A DNA stretch of 64,000 nucleotides from Natronorubrum thiooxidans (GCF_900156475.1 NZ_FTNR01000009.1:1-64000), one strand, 5' to 3'. Positions 42,705-50,945 are shown, counted from the first letter of the stretch. Program-made: numbers and translations. The notes: generated from the sequence alone by a model not told the origin.

Positions 42705-44513
42705 ATGGGTTACATCGTCAGGATGCCAAAACTCGGGCTGGAAATGGAACGCGGCGAACTCCTCGAGTGGCGGATCGATGCAGGTGGGACCGTCGAGGAG
42801 GGCGAGACGATCGCGGAGGTCGAGTCCGAAAAGAGCATCGCCGAAGTCGACGCTCGAGAGGATGGCGTCCTCAGAGAGACGTACCTCGAGGAGGGTGGGA
42901 CGGTCCCGCCAGGAACACCGATCGGAATCGTCGCGCCCGAAGACGCCGATATCGACGACCTCGAGGCAGAGGCATCGGCCGACATCGAGGAGGCGACGGG
43001 CGAGACGGCGGCCGAGGAGCCAGCAGCCGACGAGCCAGCGGCCGAAAGCGCCGACAGCGGCACGACGAGCGAGACGGCAGCCGCGACGGACACGGCCGAC
43101 GGCGACGTTCAGGCCTCGCCGCGGGCCCGCGAGCGCGCCGCGGAACTCGAGGTCGACCTCTCGAGCGTCGAGGGGACGGGCTACCAGGGGTCGATCACGG
43201 AAGACGACGTCGAAGCGGCCGCCGAATCGGGTGGGGCCGCCGAAGCGGACGTCAACGCATCTCCACGCGCACGCAGTCGCGCCGAGGAACTCGGCGTCGA
43301 CCTCATAACCGTCGAGGGGACCGGGTATCAGGGCTCGATCACCGAAGACGACGTCGAGGACGCGGCCGGCAGCGGCGATCGAACGCCGATCGAAACGCGG
43401 CCCTTCAGCGGGATGCGCCAAACGATCGCCGCCCGCCTCGGTGAGAGCTACCGGGAAGCCGTCCACGTGACGGTCCACCGCAAGGCAGATGTCGAGGCAC
43501 TGTTCGACGCCACCGACGCCGCGGATGAGGTCCTCGAGACCGACGTCTCGATTCAGGACCTGCTCGTACTCGCCATCTCGGCGACCCTCGAGGACCATCC
43601 CGAATTCAACGCGACGTTCGAGGACGAGGTCCACACGCTCTGGGCGGAACACAACGTCGGTATCGCCGTCGACGTCGAACACGGGCTGATCGCCCCCGTG
43701 TTGGGCGACGTCGGGAACAAGTCGCTTGCGACGATCGCCGACGAACGCCGCGACCTCGTTGGATCGGCCCTCGAGGGCGAGTACACGATGGACGACCTCC
43801 AGGGTGGGACGTTTACCGTGACAAACCTCGGCGTCCTCGGCGTGGAGTCGTTCGACCCGGTCATCAACCCCCCGCAGGTCGCCATTCTCGGCGTCAACGC
43901 GATTTCGGAGGCCCCCACACGCGGCCCGAACGACGAGGTGGAGTGGCGACAACAGCTTCCGCTGGATCTCTCCTTCGACCACCGCATCGTCGACGGAGCC
44001 GACGCCGCCCGCTTCCTCGAGAGCCTCGTCGAGCATCTCGAGGAGCCGTGGGCGCTGCTGCCCGAAGAAATCAGCGCCGGAGCCGGCGCGGGAGCGGGTG
44101 CGCCAACGGAGATGCCCGAGCGCACGGTTACGGCACACAACCCCGACGGCATGGCTGGCACGATCGAGGCTGGCTCGTTCGAGTGGGGCTACGACGAACC
44201 CGAGGAGGCCGGCGGCACCGAAACGGGGCCGACGCCAGTCGACGTCTTCCTCGGCTCGCTCGCCGCCTGTCTGTCGCTGAGCATTCGCTTCCAGGCCGAA
44301 AAGCGCGACACACCAGTCAACGGAATCGACGTCACGACGACGGCCGAACCCGAACATGGCGGCGTCGAACACCTCGAGGCGACGGTTCAACTCGAGTCCG
44401 ATGCCGACGACGACACCCTCGATCGACTCATCGATCTGGGCGAGCGGGGCTGTCACGTCTCACAGCTGACTCGAGACGACCTCGAGGTCGAGATCAGCTG
44501 GGAGCGGGTCTGA
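42705..44513 (+). CDS. Dihydrolipoamide acyltransferase (E2) fused to a C-terminal OsmC domain
   Basis: A 602-residue multidomain protein. Residues 1-78 are a lipoyl domain with the lipoyl-lysine at Lys43 (ESEKSIAEV). An acidic Ala/Glu linker leads to two E3/E1-binding domains (about 137-170 and 185-220), both reading SPRAR...GTGYQGSITEDDVE, a duplication. The catalytic acyltransferase domain (about 228-455) ends with SFDHRIVDG, giving His426 and Asp430. A Gly/Ala linker (458-467) then joins an OsmC-like domain (about 470-602) with both expected cysteines, Cys522 (GSLAACLSL) and Cys583 (ERGCHV). OsmC/Ohr proteins are thiol peroxidases known to be reduced by lipoyl groups, so the fusion could be a self-contained lipoyl-dependent peroxidase as well as the core of the oxoacid dehydrogenase encoded convergently. 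E3 is not in the window. Confidence 0.92.
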   Translation: MGYIVRMPKLGLEMERGELLEWRIDAGGTVEEGETIAEVESEKSIAEVDAREDGVLRETYLEEGGTVPPGTPIGIVAPEDADIDDLEAEASADIEEATGETAAEEPAADEPAAESADSGTTSETAAATDTADGDVQASPRARERAAELEVDLSSVEGTGYQGSITEDDVEAAAESGGAAEADVNASPRARSRAEELGVDLITVEGTGYQGSITEDDVEDAAGSGDRTPIETRPFSGMRQTIAARLGESYREAVHVTVHRKADVEALFDATDAADEVLETDVSIQDLLVLAISATLEDHPEFNATFEDEVHTLWAEHNVGIAVDVEHGLIAPVLGDVGNKSLATIADERRDLVGSALEGEYTMDDLQGGTFTVTNLGVLGVESFDPVINPPQVAILGVNAISEAPTRGPNDEVEWRQQLPLDLSFDHRIVDGADAARFLESLVEHLEEPWALLPEEISAGAGAGAGAPTEMPERTVTAHNPDGMAGTIEAGSFEWGYDEPEEAGGTETGPTPVDVFLGSLAACLSLSIRFQAEKRDTPVNGIDVTTTAEPEHGGVEHLEATVQLESDADDDTLDRLIDLGERGCHVSQLTRDDLEVEISWERV

Positions 44514-44540
44514 CACCGGTTGCAGAACCGTTCGGCTTGC

Positions 44541-45050
44541 CTACTCGGGATAGGTCATCTCCGGTTCGGGGATCGAATCGACGTTCGCCGCCGTCTCGAA
44601 GATCGTCCCGTTGAGTTCGTCGGCCGTATCGAAGTACCAGTACTCGACGCCGTCGAAGTTGCCGCTCTGGATCACGGGCATGCCGGCGTCTTCGAACGTC
44701 TCGACGACCGCGTGTGGATCGTCGAACGCGAAACAGGCGACGTGGTGGAGCCCTTCGCCATGCTCGTCGAGGTGTTCGGTGTAGATGCTCGGCCCCTCGA
44801 GCGGCTCAATTAGCTCGAGCATCGTCTCGCCGAGTTGGGCCAGCGCCAACCGCATCGAGTACTCGTGGGACTCCCCGCGGAAGGTGCGGTCGGTCAACGC
44901 CGGGGGCTCGAATCGATACACTTGCCACGGGCCGACCCCGAGCAGCCCTTCGAAGCGGTCCATGCCGTCTTCTAAGTCTTCGACGACGAACGCGACCTGT
45001 GAGAGCTCCGGAATCTCGACGTCTAGCTGTGGTATGGTATTCCTAACCAT
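44541..45050 (-). CDS. VOC family (glyoxalase-fold) protein
   Basis: A 169-residue VOC protein. The first half has PELSQVAFVVEDLEDGMDRFEGLLGVGPWQVYRF; the second has GEGLHHVACFAFDDPHAVVETFEDAGMPVIQSGNFDGVEYWYFDTADELNGTIFE. It resembles methylmalonyl-CoA epimerase-like members, with a metal ligand His in GLHHVA and Glu residues at the sheet ends. The reaction is unknown. It lies 72 nt downstream of the AcoX-like gene but has its own TATA element, so it is probably separately transcribed. Confidence 0.85.
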   Translation of the reverse strand: MVRNTIPQLDVEIPELSQVAFVVEDLEDGMDRFEGLLGVGPWQVYRFEPPALTDRTFRGESHEYSMRLALAQLGETMLELIEPLEGPSIYTEHLDEHGEGLHHVACFAFDDPHAVVETFEDAGMPVIQSGNFDGVEYWYFDTADELNGTIFETAANVDSIPEPEMTYPE

Positions 45051-45070
45051 GATATCTTGTCCACACCGGG

Positions 45071-45077
45071 CAAAATA
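45071..45077 (-). promoter_or_regulatory. TATA element of the VOC gene
   Basis: TATTTTG on the minus strand at -27 to -21 from the ATG at 45050. Confidence 0.5.
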
Positions 45078-45092
45078 GTGTTTATTGTACTC

Positions 45093-45112
45093 TCGAGTGA
45101 GTGAACACTCGA
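45093..45112 (-). terminator. Hairpin after the AcoX-like gene
   Basis: A perfect inverted repeat (TCGAGTG and CACTCGA, 6-nt loop) lies just past the stop codon of the gene at 45123 and before the VOC promoter. There is no clear U-tract, so termination is a guess. Confidence 0.35.
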
Positions 45113-45122
45113 TCCGGGGCGA

Positions 45123-46148
45123 TCAGTCCTCGGTCGACTGCAGCCGCTCGGCGTGCTCGAGCGCGCCAGCCTCGACACCGGCTGCGAGCGTCGCATCGAC
45201 GTCGACGAGTCGGGGCCCGTCGGGAACGGGCGTGAGTTCGACCGTCGTTTCGGTGAGTTCGAGTTCGCGTTCGCCATCGGCTCCAACGACGCCGTCGGGC
45301 ACGTCGAATTCGGCGGGCTCGTTCCACTCGAGTCGCTCGATCGACTCGATGCCAACGGTTGCAGTGACGCCCGGAGCGAGCACCGCACGGACGGTCCGTG
45401 CGGCGTCGTCGGGCTCAGTTAATCGAACGGCGACACCGCCCGGCTCGGTCGGCTCGAGGCACTCGACGGCCCCCGCGATGGCGGCGAGCCCGATATCGCC
45501 CGGATGGGCCCGCGAGACGACACCACCGCGGAGATCACCGGAGTCGAGCAGCGCCCGCGTTCCGATAAACGACTGCGCGGACACCTCGGCGGCTGCAAGC
45601 GCCGAGAGCTGTTGTGTGCCCCCTGCGGTCTCCGCGCGGGCCTCGATCATCCCATGGCGCGTGGTCGCGTCGGTCGCCGGAACCACACCCGTCGCGAGTA
45701 GCGCCGCAGCGACGCCCGCGACGGTCCCGTCGACGGCCGTCGGCACGACGTTGTTCGTCCCGGTCGAGACGGCGACCACGGGCACGTCACCGATCTCGCA
45801 GGCGACGTCGCGGGTCGTCCCGTCACCCCCAAGGGCGACGACGACGTCGACGTCGCCCTCGCGAAACAGACTCGCCGCCCGGCGTGTGTCGGCTGCGGTG
45901 CTCTCGACGAGCATCTCGAGTGGTTTTACCTCGAGTCCAGCCGGCGCTTCCTCGAGGACGTGGTCGGAGATGCCCCGTCTGTCGGGCATAACTGCCACGT
46001 CCGGCGGCTCGTCGACCGCCGTCAGTCCGTCGAGGACGCAGGTCGCGACTCGACGCTTCGCGTAGTTGTCGACGACGCTCGCGCCACCGGTGAGCCGCCG
46101 GATATCGCGGCCCGCAGCAGGGTTGACGATCAGTCCGACGCGGCTCAC
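45123..46148 (-). CDS. AcoX-like ATP-NAD kinase family protein
   Basis: A 341-residue protein of the NAD kinase superfamily. It starts VGLIVNPAAGRDIRRLTGGASVV and has the nucleotide motif VVALGGDGTTRDVA (GGDGT at 107-111) and VVAVSTGTNNVVP, as in AcoX proteins found in acetoin dehydrogenase operons. The C-terminal half is a beta sandwich typical of this kinase fold. AcoX has no firmly established reaction. The gene starts 5 nt after the E1 beta stop codon, so it belongs to the E1 operon, consistent with the acetoin-type cluster architecture. Confidence 0.82.
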   Translation of the reverse strand: MSRVGLIVNPAAGRDIRRLTGGASVVDNYAKRRVATCVLDGLTAVDEPPDVAVMPDRRGISDHVLEEAPAGLEVKPLEMLVESTAADTRRAASLFREGDVDVVVALGGDGTTRDVACEIGDVPVVAVSTGTNNVVPTAVDGTVAGVAAALLATGVVPATDATTRHGMIEARAETAGGTQQLSALAAAEVSAQSFIGTRALLDSGDLRGGVVSRAHPGDIGLAAIAGAVECLEPTEPGGVAVRLTEPDDAARTVRAVLAPGVTATVGIESIERLEWNEPAEFDVPDGVVGADGERELELTETTVELTPVPDGPRLVDVDATLAAGVEAGALEHAERLQSTED

Positions 46149-46153
46149 GATGG

Positions 46154-47161
46154 CTATGTCACCCGCCGGATCGCGTCACGGACGTCGTCGCCGGAAGGCA
46201 GCACTTCCTGCTCGAGTGGTGGACTGAACGGGATGTGCGTGTCGGGCGTGCCGACGCGCTGGATTGGCGCGTCGAGGCTGAAGAAGGCCTCTTCTTGGAC
46301 GCGGGCGACGATTTCGGCGTGAGTGCCGTAGGACAGCGGGCTCTCGTCGGCGACGATAAGCCGGCCGGTCTTCTTGACGCTCTCGACGATGGTGTCGATG
46401 TCGAGCGGGTACAGCGACCGCGGGTCGATCACTTCGACGCTCGTGTCGTCGGCCATGTTTTCGGCGGTCTGCAGGGACTCGCCGACGAGCCGTTGGGTCG
46501 CGACGACGGTGACGTCCTCACCCTCGCGTTCGATGGCGGCCTCGCCGATCGGGACGGTGAAGTCCTCGTCGGTCGGCACGGCACCTTTCTGCTCGTAGAT
46601 CATCTTGTTCTCGAAGACGAAGACGGGGTCGTTCGAGCGGATGGCGGCTTTCGTCAGTCCCTTCGCCGACGCTGCAGTCCCGGGGGCGACGGCTTTCAGG
46701 CCGGGGAAGTGAGCGATCCAGGAGTGGACCGTCCCCGAGTGCTGGCTCGCCGCGCCCATGCCGCCGCCTTCGGTGGTGCGGACGGTGACCGGCATCTCCG
46801 CTTTGCCGCCGAACATATACCGCATCTTCGCCATCTGGTTCATGATCTGTTCCATCGCGACGCCGGCGAAGTCGGAGAACATGAGTTCGACGACCGGCCG
46901 CGTGCCGGTTGCCGCCGCGCCCGTCGCTGCGCCCATGAAGCCAGCTTCGCTGATCGGCGTGTCCTTGATGCGCTCCGGGCCGAAATCGTCGTACAGATCG
47001 CCCGTGACCTCGAGGACGCCGCCGAAGACGCCGATGTCCTCGCCGATGAGGAAGACGTCCTCGTCGCGCTCGAGTTCCTCACGCATCGCTTGTCGGATCG
47101 CTTCTCTGACGGTCAGTTCCTCGGTTTCAGTCTCGAGTTCGGATTCTACTTGTGCAGTCAT
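46154..47161 (-). CDS. 2-oxoacid dehydrogenase E1 component, beta subunit (AcoB-like)
   Basis: A 335-residue transketolase-type beta subunit. Features include the N-terminal LTVREAIRQAMREELERDEDVFLIGEDIGVFGGVLEVTGDL, then DTPISEAGFMGAATGAAATGTRPVVELMFSDF, GGGMGAASQHSGTVHSWIAHFPGLKAVAPGTAASAKGL and a C-terminal VADESPLSYGTHAEIVARVQEEAFFSLDAPIQRVGTPDTHIPFSPPLE. With the alpha subunit it forms the decarboxylating E1. Its ATG overlaps the alpha-subunit stop codon by one base (TAATG). Substrate is not settled; acetoin, pyruvate or branched-chain oxoacids are all compatible. Confidence 0.93.
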   Translation of the reverse strand: MTAQVESELETETEELTVREAIRQAMREELERDEDVFLIGEDIGVFGGVLEVTGDLYDDFGPERIKDTPISEAGFMGAATGAAATGTRPVVELMFSDFAGVAMEQIMNQMAKMRYMFGGKAEMPVTVRTTEGGGMGAASQHSGTVHSWIAHFPGLKAVAPGTAASAKGLTKAAIRSNDPVFVFENKMIYEQKGAVPTDEDFTVPIGEAAIEREGEDVTVVATQRLVGESLQTAENMADDTSVEVIDPRSLYPLDIDTIVESVKKTGRLIVADESPLSYGTHAEIVARVQEEAFFSLDAPIQRVGTPDTHIPFSPPLEQEVLPSGDDVRDAIRRVT

Positions 47162-48204
47162 TATCGGTCACCTCCCGGGCGGCCACCGTCCGTGCGGGCG
47201 GCGCTGGCAAAGCGTTCGATCTCCGGCGGCATCTCCGCGAACATGTCTTCGTAGGCCTCGTGTGGTTCCGGTGCTGGAGCGTCCTGGGCGAACTCGATCG
47301 CGGCATCGATTTCGGCCTCGATGTCGGCCTGCAGCTCGTCGAACTCCTCTTGGGTGAGTTCGCCGCGGTCGATCAGGCGCTCTTTGAACGACTCTATCGG
47401 GTCACGCTCTTGCCAGCGTTCGATCTCTGCGTCGTCGCGGTACGGTTCCTCGTCGCCCTCGTAGTGGCCGCGGTAGCGGTAGGTCTCGGCCTCGACAATC
47501 GTCGGCCCGTCGCCCGCTCTGGCACGGTCTCGAGCCTCCGAGACGGCTTCCGCGACCGCGGTGATGTCCATCCCGTCGACGGTTAGGCCCGGAATGTCGT
47601 AGGCCTGTGCCGTGTCGCTCAGGTTGTCGAGGTTGTGCTGGTCCTCGACCGCCGTCCCCTCACCGTAGTGGTTGTTCTCGATGACGAAGACGGCGGGCAG
47701 GTCCCACGTCGCCGCGATGTTGATCGCCTCGTGGACCTGTCCCTGGGCGACGGCCCCGTCGCCGAGGAAGCCGACCGCGATCTGGTCGCGGTCCTGATAA
47801 TCGATCGACAGCGCCGCGCCGGTCGCCATCGGTGGCCCCGCGCCGACGATGCCGTTCGCGCCGAGCATCCCGGCATCGACGTCTGCGATGTGCATCGAGC
47901 CGCCTTTGCCGTTACAGTAGCCCTCGGCCTTGCCGTAGAGTTCGGCCATCATGTACTGTGGGTCGAGTCCCTTCGCGATACAGTGGCCGTGTCCTCGGTG
48001 CGTGCTCGCGATGTAGTCGTCCGGATCGAGTGCGGCGCAGGCGCCGACCCCGACCGCCTCCTCGCCGATATACAGGTGGACGAACCCTGGTATTTCGCCG
48101 TCTGCGAATCGATCCCCCGCCTCCTCGTCGAACGCCCGGATAGTTACCATCCGTCGCAGCGCCTCGAGTCGGCCCTCTGTGCTCTGTAAGTCAAAGTCTG
48201 CCAT
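47161..48204 (-). CDS. 2-oxoacid dehydrogenase E1 component, alpha subunit (AcoA-like)
   Basis: A 347-residue ThDP-binding subunit. FVHLYIGEEAVGVGACAAL is the N-terminal signature, STHRGHGHCIAKG the substrate-channel segment, and GDGAVAQGQVHEAINIAATWDLPAVFVIENNHYG the ThDP motif (GDG...NN). RYRGHYEGDEEPYR is the phosphorylation-loop equivalent. The first gene of the alpha-beta-AcoX operon. A TATATC element lies about 32 nt upstream (48231-48238 region) and a small palindrome (ACCAT-ACA-ATGGT, 48251-48263) lies just beyond it. ATG 48204 (MADFDLQ) is preferred. Confidence 0.93.
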   Translation of the reverse strand: MADFDLQSTEGRLEALRRMVTIRAFDEEAGDRFADGEIPGFVHLYIGEEAVGVGACAALDPDDYIASTHRGHGHCIAKGLDPQYMMAELYGKAEGYCNGKGGSMHIADVDAGMLGANGIVGAGPPMATGAALSIDYQDRDQIAVGFLGDGAVAQGQVHEAINIAATWDLPAVFVIENNHYGEGTAVEDQHNLDNLSDTAQAYDIPGLTVDGMDITAVAEAVSEARDRARAGDGPTIVEAETYRYRGHYEGDEEPYRDDAEIERWQERDPIESFKERLIDRGELTQEEFDELQADIEAEIDAAIEFAQDAPAPEPHEAYEDMFAEMPPEIERFASAARTDGGRPGGDR

Positions 48205-48250
48205 GATCCATACTGATATACAACAATCTTCGATATAAGTGCTAGCAGCC

Positions 48251-48263
48251 ACCATACAATGGT
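48251..48263. promoter_or_regulatory. Small palindrome upstream of the E1 operon promoter
   Basis: ACCATACAATGGT, arms of 5 bp around ACA, lies about 47-59 nt before the E1 alpha ATG and just upstream of the likely TATA element, a typical activator position. No regulator can be assigned. Confidence 0.3.
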
Positions 48264-48336
48264 ACAACTCAGTTGTCACTTTCATCGACCAGTTCGCGAC
48301 AGAAACAATCGAAATCGGTTCCGAACCGAGACTGTC

Positions 48337-49488
48337 CTACTCGTTTCGGGGGTTGCTCGGATGGTAGTCCGTGTCGTACGTGCCGGGCTGGCCGTCGACG
48401 CGGTCGGGGTTGAGCCGACCCGACAGCAGCATGAAGTCGACGAGCGTGAGCGCGAGCATCGCCTCGACGACGGGGACGCCTCGTGGCGGGAGCACGGGGT
48501 CGTGGCGACCGATGACTTTCTCCTCTTTGAGTTCGCCCGTCTCCCAGTCGGCCGTCTGCTGGGTCTTCGGGATCGACGTCGGCGCGTGCAGCGTGACTTC
48601 GCCGTAAATCGGCTCGCCCGAGGAGATGCCACCCTGAATGCCGCCGTGGTCGTTCTCGACCGGGACAGGGGTCCCATCGTCGTCGAACTCCCAGTCGTCG
48701 TTTCGCTCCTTGCCGGTCCACTCGGCGGCCTCCGTGCCGAGCCCGAACTCGAACGCCGTCGTCGCCGGGACAGCCATCATGGCCTGTCCGAGTCGCGCGG
48801 AAAGGGAGTCAAAGCGCGGTGCCCCGAGACCGACGGGAACGCCTCGAGCCTCGAACTCGATGCTGCCGCCGATGGAGTCGCCTTCCTCCTGGTAGTCAGC
48901 GATCAGCGCTTGCATCTCCTCGGCCGTCTCGGGATGGGCACATCGGACGTCGTTTTCTTCCGAGTGCTCGAGCATCTCCTCGAAGCTCACGTCGGGAGCT
49001 TCGACGTCGCCGATCTGGTTGACATGGGCCTTGAGTTCGATCCCCTCTCGCTCGAGGAGTTTCTTCGCAATGGCACCTGCAGCGACCCAGTTGACCGTCT
49101 CACGTGCGGAGGAGCGACCGCCGCCGCCCCAGTTTCGCGTGCCGAATTTGGCCGAGTAGGTGAAATCGCCGTGGCTCGGCCGTGGCGCAGTAATGAAGGG
49201 CTCGTACTTGCCCGAGCGGGCGTCTTTGTTCTGGATAACCAGTCCGATCGGCGTTCCCGTGGTGTAGCCGTCCTGAACCCCCGATTTGATCGAGACGTCG
49301 TCGGGTTCGCCGCGGCTGGTCGTGATCATCGACTGGCCCGGCTTGCGCCGATCTAAGTCCTTCTGGATGTCTTCTTCTGTCAGCTCGAGGCCGGCGGGAC
49401 AGCCCGAGACGGTACAGCCCATCGCCTCCCCGTGGCTCTCGCCGAACGTGGTCACCTGAAAGAGGCGACCGAAGCGGTTGCCGTTCAT
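48337..49488 (-). CDS. aroC: Chorismate synthase
   Basis: A 383-residue chorismate synthase, the last step of the shikimate pathway (EPSP to chorismate, reduced FMN-dependent). N-terminal MNGNRFGRLFQVTTFGESHGEAMGCTVSGCPAGL, then RRKPGQSMITTSRGEPDDVSIKSGVQDGYTTGTPIGLVI, RPSHGDFTYSAKFGTRNWGGGGRSSARET and C-terminal NDHGGIQGGISSGEPIYGEVTLHAPTSIPKTQ are all family signatures. ATG 49488 is selected. aroA lies 1.5 kb away on the same strand, with a lipoprotein, a zinc-finger gene and a mobile-element relic inserted between them. Confidence 0.96.
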   Translation of the reverse strand: MNGNRFGRLFQVTTFGESHGEAMGCTVSGCPAGLELTEEDIQKDLDRRKPGQSMITTSRGEPDDVSIKSGVQDGYTTGTPIGLVIQNKDARSGKYEPFITAPRPSHGDFTYSAKFGTRNWGGGGRSSARETVNWVAAGAIAKKLLEREGIELKAHVNQIGDVEAPDVSFEEMLEHSEENDVRCAHPETAEEMQALIADYQEEGDSIGGSIEFEARGVPVGLGAPRFDSLSARLGQAMMAVPATTAFEFGLGTEAAEWTGKERNDDWEFDDDGTPVPVENDHGGIQGGISSGEPIYGEVTLHAPTSIPKTQQTADWETGELKEEKVIGRHDPVLPPRGVPVVEAMLALTLVDFMLLSGRLNPDRVDGQPGTYDTDYHPSNPRNE

Positions 49489-49680
49489 TACGGCCCACTC
49501 AGTGATGGGGACACTTAGCGGTGCATGGTTCGGCAATGCCCGTGTTTCGGCCGCAGTCTTCGGTCATCTCGCCCACGGCTCGCTGACATGGGGTCGGCGA
49601 GCACCTCACCGGGTATTTCCGTCGCCGGCACTGGCCTGCCCAATACCCTTTATTTCATCCCCTGTCTGACAGGCCACACA

Positions 49681-50241
49681 ATGAATCGTCGATCGTTGCT
49701 CGCCGTTGCCGGACTCTCGAGTGTCGCTGCCGGGTTCGCGGGCTGTGTCTCCCTCAGCGAGTCGGCAGACGAACAGGACGCCGAAAACGATGCCGACGGA
49801 GCGGGCGACGACCACACCGAGGACGGGCAGGAGTCCGAGACCACCGACGACGAACCCGACGAGGCGACCGTCGAACCGCCCGCCGACCCGGACGACCCGG
49901 TCGGACGTTCGGTCATCGGCTCGCAGTCGAGCGACGATCCACCCCACCGCGTCCGACTCTGGAACCTCGACGACGAGCGCCACGCCGTCAGCCTCGATAT
50001 CGACTCCGCCGACGGCTCGATCTCCTCGAGCGGCTCCTACGACCTCGATCCCGAGGCTCACATCGCCGTCTTCCTCCACGGGCGACACGAGTTCGACGTG
50101 ACCGTCACCGTCGACGGCGATCCGGTCGACGCGCCCGATATCGAGGCCGAATCGTTCGATGACCCCTGTCCGGCAACGGAGCTGTTCGTCCTCGAGGACG
50201 GCTTCGAGTCGACGACCGAATCCGAGTCGGATCACTGTTAG
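49681..50241 (+). CDS. Acidic Tat lipoprotein
   Basis: A 186-residue lipoprotein. MNRRSLLAVAGLSSVAAGFAGC is a Tat signal with lipobox Cys22. Residues about 30-75 are an Asp/Glu-rich spacer. The mature domain is a small beta sandwich (VRLWNLDDERHAVSLDIDSADGSISSSGSYDLDPEAHIAVFLHGRHEFDVTVTVDG) with two Cys residues near the C-terminus (DDPCPATELFV ... DHC), possibly a disulfide. No family is recognised. It is divergent from aroC. Confidence 0.7.
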   Translation: MNRRSLLAVAGLSSVAAGFAGCVSLSESADEQDAENDADGAGDDHTEDGQESETTDDEPDEATVEPPADPDDPVGRSVIGSQSSDDPPHRVRLWNLDDERHAVSLDIDSADGSISSSGSYDLDPEAHIAVFLHGRHEFDVTVTVDGDPVDAPDIEAESFDDPCPATELFVLEDGFESTTESESDHC

Positions 50242-50366
50242 CAGCCGTTAGTAATACGGTTTCGTTACTCAGAGTAGATGGTAAAACCCGCAGTCAGTAC
50301 AGGGTACAGCGTTAACGGTAGGGTTCTGGCAAATAATAATACCCTGAGACCTTGTTACTTCATTCT

Positions 50367-50537
50367 ATGGTCAAATGTGCTCGATGCGGCCGTGATGTGG
50401 ATGACGTTGAAAACATCACACCAGATGTTATCACGAAAGAACTAATAGACTCAATCGATCACGGCGAAGAAGACCTTGCCGGGGAGGATGATCTGAAAGT
50501 TTGCGCCGAGTGTATGGATGAACTGAAGGGTGACTGA
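50367..50537 (+). CDS. Small two-CxxC zinc-finger protein
   Basis: A 56-residue protein beginning MVKCARCGRDVDDVENITPDV and ending with LKVCAECMDELKGD. The two CxxC pairs would make one zinc site, as in the many small zinc-finger proteins of haloarchaea, some of which affect growth or stress responses. The central part is acidic. Its codon use is more A/T-tolerant than that of its neighbours. An in-frame start five codons earlier is possible. No known target. Confidence 0.7.
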   Translation: MVKCARCGRDVDDVENITPDVITKELIDSIDHGEEDLAGEDDLKVCAECMDELKGD

Positions 50538-50649
50538 AAACGAAGTGGTTTGCGTTACTGACGATTTCAGCACGATCTGGATTACAAAATTCGCGCCCTG
50601 TATTCGGCACGCTGTTCCGAATCTCTCTCAGTCTTGGTAGACCGTCCAG

Positions 50650-50945
50650 CATTCATTGACATCCACCTCCGCGTGAACACGGAGGAATCCCGAGCGGACG
50701 GGAATCACAGATTCCCGAGCCTCGCAACCCAGAGGGTTGCTCAACGGTGGGAGTTTCAGGTCTACAACCAAGGACGCCGCCACTTCGCGGGTCCGTTCGC
50801 TCACGGGTCGTTCCTCCCCGTTCGCGTTCCCGCGGTTCTCGCTCACGTCGTTCGCTCCGAACCGCGCACGCTCCGAACCGCGCTCCCGTCGTGCGATGCG
50901 GTGTGCACTGACGTTCAGTGGCTACTATCTCTACTGTGAGGACTC
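50650..50945 (-). mobile_element. Non-autonomous IS200/IS605-type relic (PATE/MITE-like), with omega-RNA-like right end
   Basis: The 456-bp gap 50538-50993 has no gene but a structured block. Three successive hairpins lie at 50666-50685 (CCTCC...GGAGG), 50699-50717 (CGGGAAT-cacag-ATTCCCG) and 50724-50740 (GCAACCC-aga-GGGTTGC). A further perfect hairpin, CACTGA-CGT-TCAGTG, lies at 50906-50920. Read on the minus strand, the end GCGGAGGTGGATGTCAATGA matches the right end that follows haloarchaeal tnpB genes of the IS1341/IS605 group. No transposase is present. This fits the known palindrome-ended derivatives of such elements in haloarchaea. The exact boundaries are uncertain. Confidence 0.55.

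Noticed and set aside
42693-44456. A 587-codon minus-strand frame opposite the E2-OsmC gene
   Set aside because: Compositional shadow; the plus strand has intact lipoyl, acyltransferase and OsmC motifs.
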